A stretch of 39,471 nt of DNA from Streptomyces kronopolitis (GTDB lineage Bacteria > Actinomycetota > Actinomycetes > Streptomycetales > Streptomycetaceae): NCBI RefSeq assembly GCF_014646275.1, contig NZ_BMND01000047.1:1-39471 (forward strand), given 5' to 3'. The notes beneath the pieces were generated by a model. It saw only the letters and a list, made by a program, of their open reading frames with translations, was not told where the DNA came from and did not search any database. Shown in pieces: positions 1 through 8,305 of this stretch (the first letter of the stretch is position 1; each line of letters starts with the position of its first letter). The translations under genes were made by a program, and so were the position numbers.

Positions 1-757
1 TGGCCGGCGGCGGCCCGGCGGGCGGCCCGGCCGCGGGCGGCGGGCTCAGCAGTTCCGCGTGCAGGGCGCGCAGTTCGGGGCCCGGGTCGGCGCCGAGGCG
101 GTCGGCGAGGCCGGTGCGTATCTCCTCGTAGGCCGCCAGCGCCTCCGCCGGGCGGCCCGCGGCGCGCAGCGCGCGCAGCCGCAGGGCCTGCAGCGGCTCG
201 TCGAGCGGGTGCTCCTGGCACAGCGCGTGCAGCGGGGCCAGCGCCGCCTCGGCGCGGCCCAGGGCGAGTTCGGCGGCGTGCCGGGTGCGCCGGGCGTCCA
301 GCCGGCGGCGCTCGGCACCCACGGCCCGGGCGCCCGCGTCCGGGAGGTCGGCCAGCGCCGGGCCGCGCCAGAGCGCCAGGGCCTCGTCGAGCAGCGCGGC
401 GGCGCGCGACGGGTCGCCCGCGCCGAGCGCCCGGTCGCCCTCCGCCGCCAGCCGCTCGAAGCGGTGCAGATCGACCGCGTCGGGCTCGGCGCACAGCAGA
501 TAGCCGCCGTCGGCCGAGGCGACCGCGTCGTGCCCCAGGGCGCGGCGCAGCCGGCCGACGAGTGCCTGGAGCGCGCCGGGGGCGTCGGCGGGCGGGTCCG
601 CGCCCCAGATGTCGGTGATCAGCACCTCGGGCGGCAGGGCCCGGCCGGGGCGCAGCGCGAGGGCGGTGAGCAGCGCGCGCAGGCGTGCGCCGCCGAGGGC
701 GACGGGGGTGCCGTCGGCCCGGCCGGCCTGGGTGGTACCGAGGATCGCGTAACGCAC
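1..757 (-). CDS. BTAD-domain (SARP/AfsR-like) transcriptional regulator, C-terminus cut by window edge
   Basis: The minus-strand frame reads VRYAILGTTQAGRADG and continues open to base 1. Residues 1-85 or so form the winged-helix DNA-binding domain of SARP-type regulators. Residues 92-235 form the helical BTAD domain, with recognisable LHRFERLAAEGDRAL and PLDEPLQALRLRALRAAGR stretches. A proline/alanine linker follows at the edge, so whether this is a short SARP or a long AfsR-type protein with an NB-ARC ATPase cannot be told. GTG at 757 is preferred: family members begin MRYxILG, and a CACAAT box lies 6 bases upstream, consistent with leaderless transcription. An in-frame GTG at 775 is the alternative. 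SARP-family proteins usually activate secondary-metabolite or regulatory genes; the target here is unknown. Confidence 0.88.
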   Translation of the reverse strand, partial: MRYAILGTTQAGRADGTPVALGGARLRALLTALALRPGRALPPEVLITDIWGADPPADAPGALQALVGRLRRALGHDAVASADGGYLLCAEPDAVDLHRFERLAAEGDRALGAGDPSRAAALLDEALALWRGPALADLPDAGARAVGAERRRLDARRTRHAAELALGRAEAALAPLHALCQEHPLDEPLQALRLRALRAAGRPAEALAAYEEIRTGLADRLGADPGPELRALHAELLSPPPAAGPPAGPPPA

Positions 758-924
758 CGGCCCATTGTGGTGCACGGCGCGGACCGGCAGGCGTCGAGCG
801 TCGCTTTCCGGGGCAGGTGGCCCGGCAGGGGCCCGGGCGCGCGCTCCGTCAGGGGGTTGTGCGCCGGCCGCCGTCTCGCGGATACGGTCGGGGCTGCCCC
901 TCACCGACCTCGGGAGCCCGCACC

Positions 925-1713
925 ATGACCACAGCATTCCGGCGCGCGGACCGTCGCGTCAGCCCGGTCTTCCTCGCGCTCGTCGCCGTGCTGGCGGTGT
1001 CCGGCTGGGCCGTGTGGAGCGGACGGCTCGGGGCGAACACCGGCCTCGCGGTGTTCTTCTTCGTGGTGGCCGGCTGGGTGGTGTCGCTGTGCCTGCACGA
1101 GTACGCCCACGCCCGCACCGCGCTGCACAGCGGCGACCTGTCCGTGGCGGACAAGGGCTATCTGACGCTGAACCCGCTGAAGTACACCCATGTGCTGCTG
1201 AGCATCGTGCTGCCGGTGGTCTTCCTGCTGATGGGCGGGATCGGGCTGCCGGGCGGGGCGGTGTTCATCGAGCGCGGCCGGATCCGCGGCCGCTGGCGGC
1301 ACAGCCTGATCTCCGCGGCCGGTCCGCTGACGAACGTGCTGTTCGCGGTGGTGTGCACGGCGCCGTTCTGGCTGCACGGCCTGGACGGGGTGCCGGTCCC
1401 GTTCCGTAGTGCGCTGGCGTTCCTCGCGCTGCTCCAGGTGACCGCGGCGATCTTGAACATGCTGCCGGTGCCCGGTCTGGACGGCTACGGCGTGATCGAG
1501 CCGTGGCTGTCGCGCTCGCTGCGGCGGCAGGTGGAGCCGATCGCACCGTTCGGACTGCTGCTGATCTTCGGCCTGCTGTGGGTCCCGGAGCTCAACCAGG
1601 CGTTCTTCGGCCTGGTCCACACGGTCCTGGGCGCGCTGGGCGTCTCGGAGGTCTACAGCTACCTGGGCCAGGAGTTCTTCCGCTTCTGGCAGGGCCCGCC
1701 GCAGCTCGGCTGA
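925..1713 (+). CDS. M50-family (site-2-protease-like) membrane zinc metalloprotease
   Basis: This 262-aa polytopic membrane protein carries the zinc motif HEYAH at residues 58-62 and a second motif, NMLPVPGLDG, at 178-187, where D186 would be the third zinc ligand. That is the layout of site-2-protease/Rv-type M50 peptidases. Hydrophobic segments lie near 12-30, 40-57, 88-106, 130-150, 162-180 and 205-222. No PDZ or CBS domain is present, so this is the minimal form. ATG at 925 has GGGAG about 9 bases upstream. It is divergent from the BTAD gene. Substrates cannot be read from the sequence; the family cleaves transmembrane segments such as those of anti-sigma factors. Confidence 0.87.
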   Translation: MTTAFRRADRRVSPVFLALVAVLAVSGWAVWSGRLGANTGLAVFFFVVAGWVVSLCLHEYAHARTALHSGDLSVADKGYLTLNPLKYTHVLLSIVLPVVFLLMGGIGLPGGAVFIERGRIRGRWRHSLISAAGPLTNVLFAVVCTAPFWLHGLDGVPVPFRSALAFLALLQVTAAILNMLPVPGLDGYGVIEPWLSRSLRRQVEPIAPFGLLLIFGLLWVPELNQAFFGLVHTVLGALGVSEVYSYLGQEFFRFWQGPPQLG

Positions 1714-1744
1714 CGGTCCTGACCGGTTCCCGGCCGGGGCCGGG

Positions 1745-1984
1745 TCAGCCCGCCGCCCCGGCCCGCTGCGCGTCGTGCCGAGACTGCTGCTGCGACTGCT
1801 GCTGCGCGCGGCGGACGTAGAACCACGCCATGTTGCTGGAGATGCCCGCCATCAGGACCCAGACGATGCCGACGAAGCTGCCCTCCACGAAGGCGACGAC
1901 GGCCGCGGCGACGGACAGGACGCACACGGCGAGGGCCATCAGGGCGAGGCGCCGGGCCGGGCCGGACGCGGGCAGGAAGGACAT
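1745..1984 (-). CDS. small two-helix membrane protein
   Basis: This 79-aa protein starts MSFLPASGPARRLALMALAV. It has two predicted membrane segments, at roughly residues 12-32 and 36-56, and a polar Gln-rich tail with QQQSQQQS. ATG at 1984 has AGGAG 7 bases upstream, which is a clear ribosome-binding site. The frame is open further upstream but only as antisense of npdG. It lies convergent to the M50 protease gene, 31 bases from its stop, and downstream of npdG on the same strand. I do not recognise a family and assign no function. Confidence 0.7.
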   Translation of the reverse strand: MSFLPASGPARRLALMALAVCVLSVAAAVVAFVEGSFVGIVWVLMAGISSNMAWFYVRRAQQQSQQQSRHDAQRAGAAG

Positions 1985-2082
1985 GGGGTGCTCCTGTCGG
2001 GAGTGGTGCGGTCCTCCCCAGTGTCCCCCATGCCCCGCCGGCGCCGGACCGGGCCCGGTGCCCGGATGCCCCGGCGGCCGGC

Positions 2083-2814
2083 TCAGACGTCGGTGAGCCG
2101 CAGCCCCGCGTGCGCCTTGTAGCGGCGGTTGACCGAGATCAGATTGGCGACCAGCGACTCGACCTGGTGGGCGTTGCGCAGCCGGCCGGCGAAGACACCG
2201 CGCATGCCGGGGATGCGGGCGGCCAGCGCCTGCACCAGATCGGTGTCCGCGCGGGCCTCGCCGAGCACCATCACATCCGTGTCGATCCGCTCCACCGCGG
2301 GGTCCTGGAGCAGCACCGCGGACAGATGGTGGAAGGCGGCGGTGACCCGGGAGTCGGGCAGCAGGGCGGCGGCCTGCTCGGCGGCGCTGCCCTCCTCGGG
2401 CTTCAGCGCGAAGGCGCCCTTCCTGTCGAAGCCGAGCGGGTTGACGCAGTCGATGACCAGCTTGCCGGCCAGCTCCTCGCGCAGCGCCGTCAGGGTGAGT
2501 CCGTGGCCCTCCCAGGGCACGGCGACGATCACGACATCGCTGCGGCGGGCGCACTCGGCGTTCTCGGCGCCCTCGACGCCCAGGCCGAGTTCACCGGCGG
2601 CGGTCCGGGCGCGCTCGGCGGCGCGGGAGCCGATGATCACCTTCTGGCCGGCCCGGGCGAGCCGGTAGGCCAGGCCGCGGCCCTGGTCGCCGGTGCCGCC
2701 CAGGACGCCGACCACCAGGCCGGAGACGTCCGGGAGGTCCCAGGGGTCACGCTTGAGGGCGGCCTTCGCACGGGTGGCGGCGTTCTCGGACCGGGCATCG
2801 TCAGGAGTAGTCAT
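2083..2814 (-). CDS. npdG: NADPH-dependent F420 reductase
   Basis: This 243-aa protein has the N-terminal nucleotide-binding signature VVGVLGGTGDQGRGLA (glycine motif at residues 39-45) followed by IIGSRAAERA. The middle and C-terminal parts match F420H2:NADP+ oxidoreductases (DVVIVAVPWEGH, IDCVNPLGFD, AAFHHLSAVLL and a C-terminal AHAGLRLTDV). The enzyme moves hydride between NADPH and the deazaflavin cofactor F420 in the cytoplasm, supplying F420H2 to reductases. Length is normal, apart from an N-terminal extension of about 30 residues common in actinomycetes. No good Shine-Dalgarno is seen; a weak CACCAT box sits 7 bases before the ATG. No F420 biosynthesis genes are nearby. Confidence 0.92.
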   Translation of the reverse strand: MTTPDDARSENAATRAKAALKRDPWDLPDVSGLVVGVLGGTGDQGRGLAYRLARAGQKVIIGSRAAERARTAAGELGLGVEGAENAECARRSDVVIVAVPWEGHGLTLTALREELAGKLVIDCVNPLGFDRKGAFALKPEEGSAAEQAAALLPDSRVTAAFHHLSAVLLQDPAVERIDTDVMVLGEARADTDLVQALAARIPGMRGVFAGRLRNAHQVESLVANLISVNRRYKAHAGLRLTDV

Positions 2815-2916
2815 GACAGTGATGGTGTCACGCGCCGGCGCCGGGCCGGGCCCGCACCGGGGGCTGTCTTCGAAGTCCCGCCGAGCCGTCCCGCCGCCCC
2901 GCCCGCCGTCACCCCC

Positions 2917-3765
2917 TCACGCCTTCACGCTGCCCTCGGTCAGTCCCGTGCGCCAGTACCGCTGGAGCACCGTCATCAGCACCATCAGCGGCACCACCGA
3001 CAACAGCGCGCCCCCCACCGTGTACTGGTAGAGCACCGGTTGCCGGTCGGCGTAGCCGGTCCAGGTGGTCAGGCCCAGCGGGACCGGGTAGAGGTCGGAG
3101 TCCGAGAGCATCACCAGCGGCAGGAAGTAGTTGGTCCAGATGTGGACGAACTGGAACAGGAAGACGGTGACCAGCGCCGGGGTCATCAGCCGCAGCCCGA
3201 GCCCGGCGAAGATCCGGGCCTCGCCCGCGCCGTCGATCCGGGCCGCCTCCAGCAGCGCGTCGGGGACCGCGGCGGCCGCGTAGATCCGGCAGAGGTAGAC
3301 GCCGAACGGGCTGACCATGCTCGGGATCAGCACCGCGGCGTAGGTGTTCGCCAGGCCCATTGCGCTGAACAGGAAGTACAGCGGCAGGGCCAGCGCGGTG
3401 CCGGGGACCAGCACCCCGGCGAGCACCACATGGAAGACCGCCTCCCGGCCGCGGAAGGGGAACTTGGCCAGCGCGTAGCCGGCCGCGGCGGACAGCCCGG
3501 TGGCGCCGACGGCACCGGTCCCGGCGTAGAAGAGGGAGTTGGCGAACCAGCGGGCGTAGATGCCGTGGTCATGGGCGAGGACGGCACCGAGGTAGGCGAG
3601 CGGGTGCGGATGGTCGGAGAACCAGAGGCCGAAGGTGCCGAAGAGGTCGGCGCTGCTCTTGGTGGCGGAGACGGCCAGCCAGTAGACGGGCACCAGGAAG
3701 TAGAGCGCGGCGACGGTCAGCAGCGAGGCGGTGATGATCCGGTGGCGGAGCGGGGGCCGGGTCAC
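2917..3765 (-). CDS. carbohydrate ABC transporter permease (MalG type)
   Basis: This 282-aa inner-membrane permease has about six hydrophobic segments. It carries the EAA loop that docks the ATPase, seen as LLEAARIDGAGEARIFAGLGL near residues 180-200, and ends with the usual MalG-type WRTGLTEGSVKA. The start is GTG at 3765. It overlaps the stop of the upstream permease gene by four bases (GTGA), so translation is coupled. It is the last gene of the binding protein-permease-permease operon. No ATPase gene is present; in Streptomyces the shared ATPase MsiK commonly energises such sugar transporters, which is inferred here, not shown. Confidence 0.92.
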   Translation of the reverse strand: MTRPPLRHRIITASLLTVAALYFLVPVYWLAVSATKSSADLFGTFGLWFSDHPHPLAYLGAVLAHDHGIYARWFANSLFYAGTGAVGATGLSAAAGYALAKFPFRGREAVFHVVLAGVLVPGTALALPLYFLFSAMGLANTYAAVLIPSMVSPFGVYLCRIYAAAAVPDALLEAARIDGAGEARIFAGLGLRLMTPALVTVFLFQFVHIWTNYFLPLVMLSDSDLYPVPLGLTTWTGYADRQPVLYQYTVGGALLSVVPLMVLMTVLQRYWRTGLTEGSVKA

Positions 3766-4760
3766 CGGCGCTCCGTCCCGCGCCCGCCGACCAGCCGCAG
3801 GAAGCCGAACGACAGCACACACGCCACCAGCGCGAGCAGCACCGCCTCGGCCGCCGCCGCATGCGGGTTGTTGCCGACGAACGCCGCGCTGTAGGCGTGC
3901 AGATTGGGGGTGAAGCCGGAGTCGATGGCGGAGGCCAGCGGGCGCAGCACCATGGGCTCGGCGAACAGCTGGAGGGTGCCGATGATGCTGAAGACGCAGG
4001 TGAGCACGAGCGCCGGCCGGATCAGCGGCAGCTTGACGTGCCGGGCGATCTGCCGGGCCGAGGCGCCGTCGAGCCGCGCGGCCTCGTACAACTCCTGCGG
4101 TACGGCCTTGAGCTGGGCGATCAGCACCAGCATGTTGTAGCCGGTGAACTGCCAGGTGACGATGTTGGCGATGGACCACAGGACGGTGCCGCGGGAGAGG
4201 AAGTCGACGTCCCAGCCCAGCGACCCGGCGATCTGCACCAGCGGGCTGATGCCCGGCACGTACAGGAAGCCCCACAGGATCGAGGCGATCACCCCGGGCA
4301 CCCCGTACGGCAGGAAGAAGGCGGTGCGGAAGAAGGCGACCCCGCGGGCGCTCGCGCTGTCCAGCAGCAGCGCGAGACCGGTGGCGAGCGCGATCATCAG
4401 CGGGATCTGGACGGCGCCGAAGAGCAGCACCCGGCCGAAGCCGGCCAGGAACCGGTCGTCCGAGAGCGCGTGGGCGTAGTTGGCGAGGCCGGCGAAGACC
4501 TCGTGCTCCCGGCCGCCGAGCCCGAGCGGGCCGGTGCGTTCGGTGGTGAACAGGCTCTGGTGGAGGGCGTAGCCGAGGGGGGCGAGGAAGCAGAGCGCGA
4601 AGAGCGCGAGGAAGGGGAGCAGGAAGCCGGCCGCGGCGCGGGCGTGCCGGGCCCGGGGGCCCGGGGCGCGGCGGGGGCGGCCACGCGGGGCGGGGCCGGG
4701 CCGCTTCCCGGCGACCGGGGCCAGGGCTGGGGCCGGGCGGTGCGGCGTGTCCCGGCTCAC
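3762..4760 (-). CDS. carbohydrate ABC transporter permease (MalF type)
   Basis: This 332-aa permease starts VSRDTPHRPAPALAP and has a basic, proline-rich N-terminal stretch of about 45 residues before the first membrane segment (GFLLPFLALFALCFLAPLGY). The EAA loop is LYEAARLDGASARQIARHV. The GTG start at 4760 overlaps the stop of the binding-protein gene by four bases (GTGA), and its own stop overlaps the next gene in the same way, so the three genes form a translationally coupled operon. It would pair with the MalG-type permease as the membrane channel. The same frame is open upstream through antisense sequence, which is not coding. Confidence 0.92.
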   Translation of the reverse strand: MSRDTPHRPAPALAPVAGKRPGPAPRGRPRRAPGPRARHARAAAGFLLPFLALFALCFLAPLGYALHQSLFTTERTGPLGLGGREHEVFAGLANYAHALSDDRFLAGFGRVLLFGAVQIPLMIALATGLALLLDSASARGVAFFRTAFFLPYGVPGVIASILWGFLYVPGISPLVQIAGSLGWDVDFLSRGTVLWSIANIVTWQFTGYNMLVLIAQLKAVPQELYEAARLDGASARQIARHVKLPLIRPALVLTCVFSIIGTLQLFAEPMVLRPLASAIDSGFTPNLHAYSAAFVGNNPHAAAAEAVLLALVACVLSFGFLRLVGGRGTERR

Positions 4761-6091
4761 CCGCCGCTCTCCACCTTCAGGCCCTTGTCCTTGAGGTCGG
4801 CGACGGTCTGCCGCTGCACCTTCGTCAGGACGGAGCGGAAGGAACTGCCGTCGGCCAGCGCGTCGGTGAAGGCGTCGCCGAGCCGCTGGTAGAGGGTGTC
4901 CACCCCGGGTCCCCAGCGCCATCCGGTGTCGACGTGCGCCCCGGCGTCGGCGAAGACCTTGCTGTACGCCTGGCCGCCGAAGAAGTCCTTGTCGGCGTCG
5001 AGGTCGGTGGTGCGGTAGCCGGTCCGGGCGCTGGGGAAGCCGTAGCCGCCGTCGATGAGCAGGGCGATCGACTCGGGGTCGGTGTTGAGCCAGACGGCGA
5101 AGTCCAGGGCGTCCTTGGGGTAGTGCGCCCCCGCGAAGACCGCGGTGGTCGAGCCGCCCCAGTTGGCGAAGGCCTGCTCGCCCGCCTTCCACTGCGGCAG
5201 CGGCGCGGCCCGCCACTTCCCCTTGGTGCCCGGCGCGTTGCCGACCAGCAGGGCATCGCCCCAACTGGCGCCCACCCAGGACGGGATGGCGCCGGTCTGG
5301 AGGTCCTTGTACCAGGCGTTCTGCCGGTCGGGGATGGTCTTGACGAGCCCCCGCCGCACGAGGGACTCCCAGTAGTCGGCGACCCGGCGGGTGGGTTCGT
5401 CGTCGAGGTGCACCCGCCAGGTGTCGCCGTGCGTGGTGTACCACGCGGCGCCGGCCTGCCAGGCGAGGCCGGCGAACCGGTTGCCGTTCGTGGGGGCGAA
5501 GGTCTCGATCCAGGCGCCCCGCTTGCGGATGGCCTTGGCGGCGGCCTCGTACTCGTCCCAGGTCCGCGGGGTGCGCACGCCCCACCTGTCGAAGAGGTCC
5601 TGGCGGAGGAAGAGCCCCATCGGCCCGGAGGCCTGCGGGATGGCGTAGATGCCCTTGCCGAAGACGGACTGCTGCCACTGCCAGCCGATGAACTTGTCCT
5701 GGTAGCGGGAGGCGCCGAGCGGGGCGAGGTCGAGCAGGCCGTTGTCGAGGAGGAAGCCGGGGACGACCGGGAACTCGATCTGGCCGAGGTCGGGCGGGTT
5801 GCCGGCCTTCACGGCGGCGTGCATCTTCGCGTACTGCTCGCCGTTGACCGCCGAGACCTTCTCGACCGTGACCTGCACCTCGGGGTTCTTGCGGTTCCAC
5901 AGGGCGACGGGCTTGTCGATGCCGGGCACCCAGGACCAGAAGGTCAGCCGGATCCGCTGCCCCTTCTTGCGCTCCCGGGGCCCCTTGCCGTCCGCGTCCC
6001 CGCCGTCGCCGCAGCCGGCGAGCGCGAGGCCGGCGGCGACGGCGGCCGCCCCGCCCAGGACCGTTCTGCGGGGCACGTGGTTGCTGGTCAT
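4757..6091 (-). CDS. extracellular solute-binding lipoprotein of sugar ABC transporter
   Basis: This 444-aa protein of family-1 solute-binding type has an N-terminus with a twin arginine (PRRTVLGG) and a lipobox ending LAGC, so it is probably a Tat-exported lipoprotein. The mature part begins with a short charged spacer, then the typical RLTFWSWVPGIDKPVALWNRKNP opening. It captures the substrate outside the membrane and hands it to the two downstream permeases. ATG at 6091 has GGAGG 8 bases upstream. The promoter and operator at 6188-6246 match those of the divergent lyase gene beyond the GntR gene, which suggests shared control. The ligand is not identifiable; a sugar or sugar acid is likely from context. 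Confidence 0.92.
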   Translation of the reverse strand: MTSNHVPRRTVLGGAAAVAAGLALAGCGDGGDADGKGPRERKKGQRIRLTFWSWVPGIDKPVALWNRKNPEVQVTVEKVSAVNGEQYAKMHAAVKAGNPPDLGQIEFPVVPGFLLDNGLLDLAPLGASRYQDKFIGWQWQQSVFGKGIYAIPQASGPMGLFLRQDLFDRWGVRTPRTWDEYEAAAKAIRKRGAWIETFAPTNGNRFAGLAWQAGAAWYTTHGDTWRVHLDDEPTRRVADYWESLVRRGLVKTIPDRQNAWYKDLQTGAIPSWVGASWGDALLVGNAPGTKGKWRAAPLPQWKAGEQAFANWGGSTTAVFAGAHYPKDALDFAVWLNTDPESIALLIDGGYGFPSARTGYRTTDLDADKDFFGGQAYSKVFADAGAHVDTGWRWGPGVDTLYQRLGDAFTDALADGSSFRSVLTKVQRQTVADLKDKGLKVESGG

Positions 6092-6187
6092 ACGAGGTCC
6101 TCCACGGGGATGCGGCGGAAGGGAAGCATCGGGCCACGTGGTGAAGTCGCCCGTCTCGCAGAGCAGTTGGGTCGCCCCGAAGGGGCA

Positions 6188-6211
6188 AGGACGTAGGATG
6201 TCCCTTGTCCT
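6188..6211 (-). promoter_or_regulatory. putative GntR/FCD operator at the ABC operon start site
   Basis: The outer arms AGGAC and GTCCT bracket a core that matches the perfect palindrome before the lyase gene. Aligned on the plus strand over 22 bases from GACGTAGGA, 18 agree. The site begins 6 bases after the -10 box, so a bound regulator would cover the transcription start. Confidence 0.7.
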
Positions 6212-6217
6212 GCCGCG

Positions 6218-6246
6218 ACCATAGGGAGTGCCCAACTGGCCGTCAA
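6218..6246 (-). promoter_or_regulatory. promoter of the ABC transporter operon
   Basis: On the minus strand, TTGACG (6246-6241) and TATGGT (6223-6218) are separated by exactly 17 bases. This is a near-consensus housekeeping sigma-factor promoter, about 130 bases upstream of the binding-protein ATG. Confidence 0.72.
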
Positions 6247-6374
6247 GGCGGCCTCCGTGGCGCCCCGCGTGTCGGCAACGGCACCGCCGACGCCGGGCGA
6301 AATCCCGGTGAACAGGGGCGATGATCCCCCGGCCGCCCGGCGTCTTCGCGGCACCGCCCGCCGCCCCGCCGCCG

Positions 6375-7058
6375 CTACTCCGTCAGCCGGCGCCGGATCC
6401 CGTCGAAGTGCCGGTGCATCGCCTCCACGGCGCGGTCCCCGTCGCCCGCCTCCAGCGCGTCGACGATCTCCAGGTGCTGGCGGTAGGTCACCTCCGGGTC
6501 GGGCCGGTCGTCGGAGAGGTCCTCGCGCACCCGGCGCAGCGCCGCCCAGAACGCGTCCAGCACCTCGCTCAGCAGGTGGTTGCCCAGCGAGCGGTACAGC
6601 GCGAGGTGGAAGGCCCGGTCGGTGGCGCTGAGCACCTCCCCGCCGCGCGCCTCCTCCGCCATCCGCTGCACCAGCCCCCGCAGCACGGTGAGGTCCTCGG
6701 CGGGCAGCGCGCGGGCGACGGTGCCGATCAGACCGGCCTCCAGCGCCTCGCGGACCTCCATCAACTCGTAGAGGCTGGCCTCGCCCTGGTGGTGGCGGAC
6801 CGCGGCGCGGAAGGCGACTCCCTCGACGAACGGCTCCAGGGTCAGCGGGCCGACATAGGTGCCGAAGCCGTGCCGGATCTCCACGATGCGCATGGCCTGC
6901 AGCGCCTTGAGCGCCTCGCGTACCGAGTTGCGGCTGACGTCGAGCAGGCCGACCAGGTCGGCCTCGGTGGGCAGCGGATCGCCCGGCGTCAGTCCACGGC
7001 GCAGGATCAACTGCTTGATCTGCGCCTGCACCTCCTCGGACATCGTCCCTCGCGCCAT
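6375..7058 (-). CDS. GntR-family transcriptional regulator, FadR/FCD subfamily
   Basis: This 227-aa regulator has a winged helix at residues 8-72 with PTEADLVGLLDVSRNSVREAL and the wing IRHGFGTYV. An FCD effector domain follows at about 98-220. The FCD metal ligands are visible: D147 and H151 in ATDRAFHLAL, H195 in YRQHLEIVD, and H217 in MHRHF. FCD proteins are usually repressors released by sugar acids, sialic acid or other organic acids. ATG at 7058 has GGGAG upstream. The gene lies between the ABC operon and the divergent lyase gene, and near-identical sites at both promoters make it the likely regulator of both. The exact ligand is unknown. Confidence 0.92.
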   Translation of the reverse strand: MARGTMSEEVQAQIKQLILRRGLTPGDPLPTEADLVGLLDVSRNSVREALKALQAMRIVEIRHGFGTYVGPLTLEPFVEGVAFRAAVRHHQGEASLYELMEVREALEAGLIGTVARALPAEDLTVLRGLVQRMAEEARGGEVLSATDRAFHLALYRSLGNHLLSEVLDAFWAALRRVREDLSDDRPDPEVTYRQHLEIVDALEAGDGDRAVEAMHRHFDGIRRRLTE

Positions 7059-7135
7059 GGAATCTCCCTCTCCCGCTCCCGCGTCCGCCGTGCCGCCGGC
7101 CCGTCCGCCGCCCGCCCCGGCAGGGCCGCGAATCC

Positions 7136-7166
7136 TTGACCGACCGCCTGTGAACAGGTCTATTGT
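7136..7166 (+). promoter_or_regulatory. promoter of the DapA-family lyase gene
   Basis: TTGACC at 7136-7141 is followed after 17 bases by TCTATT (7159-7164), or after 19 bases by TATTGT (7161-7166). The -10 box ends 5-7 bases before the palindromic operator, the same geometry as at the ABC operon. Confidence 0.65.
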
Positions 7167-7170
7167 GCTC

Positions 7171-7197
7171 GACATAGGACATCCCATGTCCTATGTC
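7171..7197. promoter_or_regulatory. perfect 12-bp inverted repeat, putative GntR/FCD operator
   Basis: GACATAGGACAT is followed by CCC and then its exact inverse complement. The repeat covers the expected transcription start of the lyase gene and lies about 110 bases from the GntR start codon, so autoregulation is also possible. Confidence 0.8.
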
Positions 7198-7221
7198 CTG
7201 ACTCGGAGGTCCGGAGCTCCC

Positions 7222-8205
7222 ATGGCACTGCCCGCACCCCTGCACGGCGTCATCCCCCCGGTCTGCACCCCGCTCGGCCCGGACGGCGAGGTCGACACCG
7301 CGTCCCTGACCCGCCTGGTGCACCACCTCCTCGACGGCGGTGTCCACGCGCTGTTCGCCCTCGGCTCGACCAGCGAGGTCGCCTACCTCACCGACGCCCA
7401 GCGCGGCACCGCGCTGGAGACCGTCCTCGAAGCCGCCGCCGGCCGGGTCCCGGTGCTCGCCGGGGTCATCGACACCACCACCCCGCGGGTGCTCGACCAC
7501 GCCCGGACCGCGGCCGCCCTCGGCGCCGACGCCCTGGTCGCCACCGCGCCCTTCTACACCCGCACCCACCCCCGGGAGATCGCCGCGCACTTCCACCATC
7601 TGCGGGCCGCCGTGGATCTGCCGCTCCTCGCCTACGACATCCCGGTCGCCGTCCACAGCAAGCTGGCCCCGGAGCTGGTGCGGGAGCTTGCCGAGGACGG
7701 CACCCTGGCCGGGCTCAAGGACAGCAGCGGCGACGAGGGCTCCCTGCGCCGCCTGCTCACCGCCCTCGGCGGCCGCACCGGCCGGCACCGCGGCCCCGCC
7801 CCCGGCTTCGCCGTCCTCACCGGCTCCGAACTGACCGCGGACGCGGCCCTGTTGGCGGGCGCCGACGGCGTCGTCCCCGGCCTCGGCAACGTCGACCCGG
7901 CCGCCTATGTACGGCTCTACGACGCCGCGCGGGCGGGCCACTGGGACCGGGCAGCCGCCGAACAGGAGCGCCTGGTCACCCTGTTCGCCATGGTCGACGC
8001 CGGCCCCGAGTCCGAGATGGGCCGCAGCTCCGCCGCCCTGGGCGCGTTCAAGGCGGCCCTGCACCTCCTCGGCGTGACCGCCCATGGCGCCACCGCCTTC
8101 CCGCAACGCCCGCTCGGCGAGCGCGCCGTGGCGGAGGTGGCCCGCCGCCTCGACGCGGCCGGCCTGCTGCCGGAAGGACCGGCCCGAGGGGCCCGGCACG
8201 ACTGA
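7222..8205 (+). CDS. dihydrodipicolinate synthase (DapA)-family aldolase/lyase
   Basis: This 327-aa TIM-barrel protein is of the Schiff-base lyase family. The pyruvate-binding motif is LGSTSEV (48-53), the catalytic tyrosine is Y138 in LLAYDIP, and the Schiff-base lysine is K166 in AGLKDSSGD. The YNVPGRT segment that marks true DapA is replaced by YDIPVAVHSKL, so lysine biosynthesis is unlikely. A sugar-acid or N-acetylneuraminate-type lyase or dehydratase is more plausible, and it would act on what the co-regulated ABC transporter imports. ATG at 7222 has GGAG 5 bases upstream. It is divergent from the GntR regulator. The true substrate is not readable from the sequence. Confidence 0.88.
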   Translation: MALPAPLHGVIPPVCTPLGPDGEVDTASLTRLVHHLLDGGVHALFALGSTSEVAYLTDAQRGTALETVLEAAAGRVPVLAGVIDTTTPRVLDHARTAAALGADALVATAPFYTRTHPREIAAHFHHLRAAVDLPLLAYDIPVAVHSKLAPELVRELAEDGTLAGLKDSSGDEGSLRRLLTALGGRTGRHRGPAPGFAVLTGSELTADAALLAGADGVVPGLGNVDPAAYVRLYDAARAGHWDRAAAEQERLVTLFAMVDAGPESEMGRSSAALGAFKAALHLLGVTAHGATAFPQRPLGERAVAEVARRLDAAGLLPEGPARGARHD

Positions 8206-8305
8206 GGGACAGTCCGCCGCCCACCCCTCGCCCCGCAAGTCCCGTACGGGTGACCCCCGTTGACTTCGCACCCGCGGCGTGCCACCGGTGCGGCAGGATG
8301 CCGCC

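Noticed and set aside
7222..8205. Lysine biosynthesis dapA
   Set aside because: The substrate loop differs and the genomic context is sugar transport with an FCD regulator.
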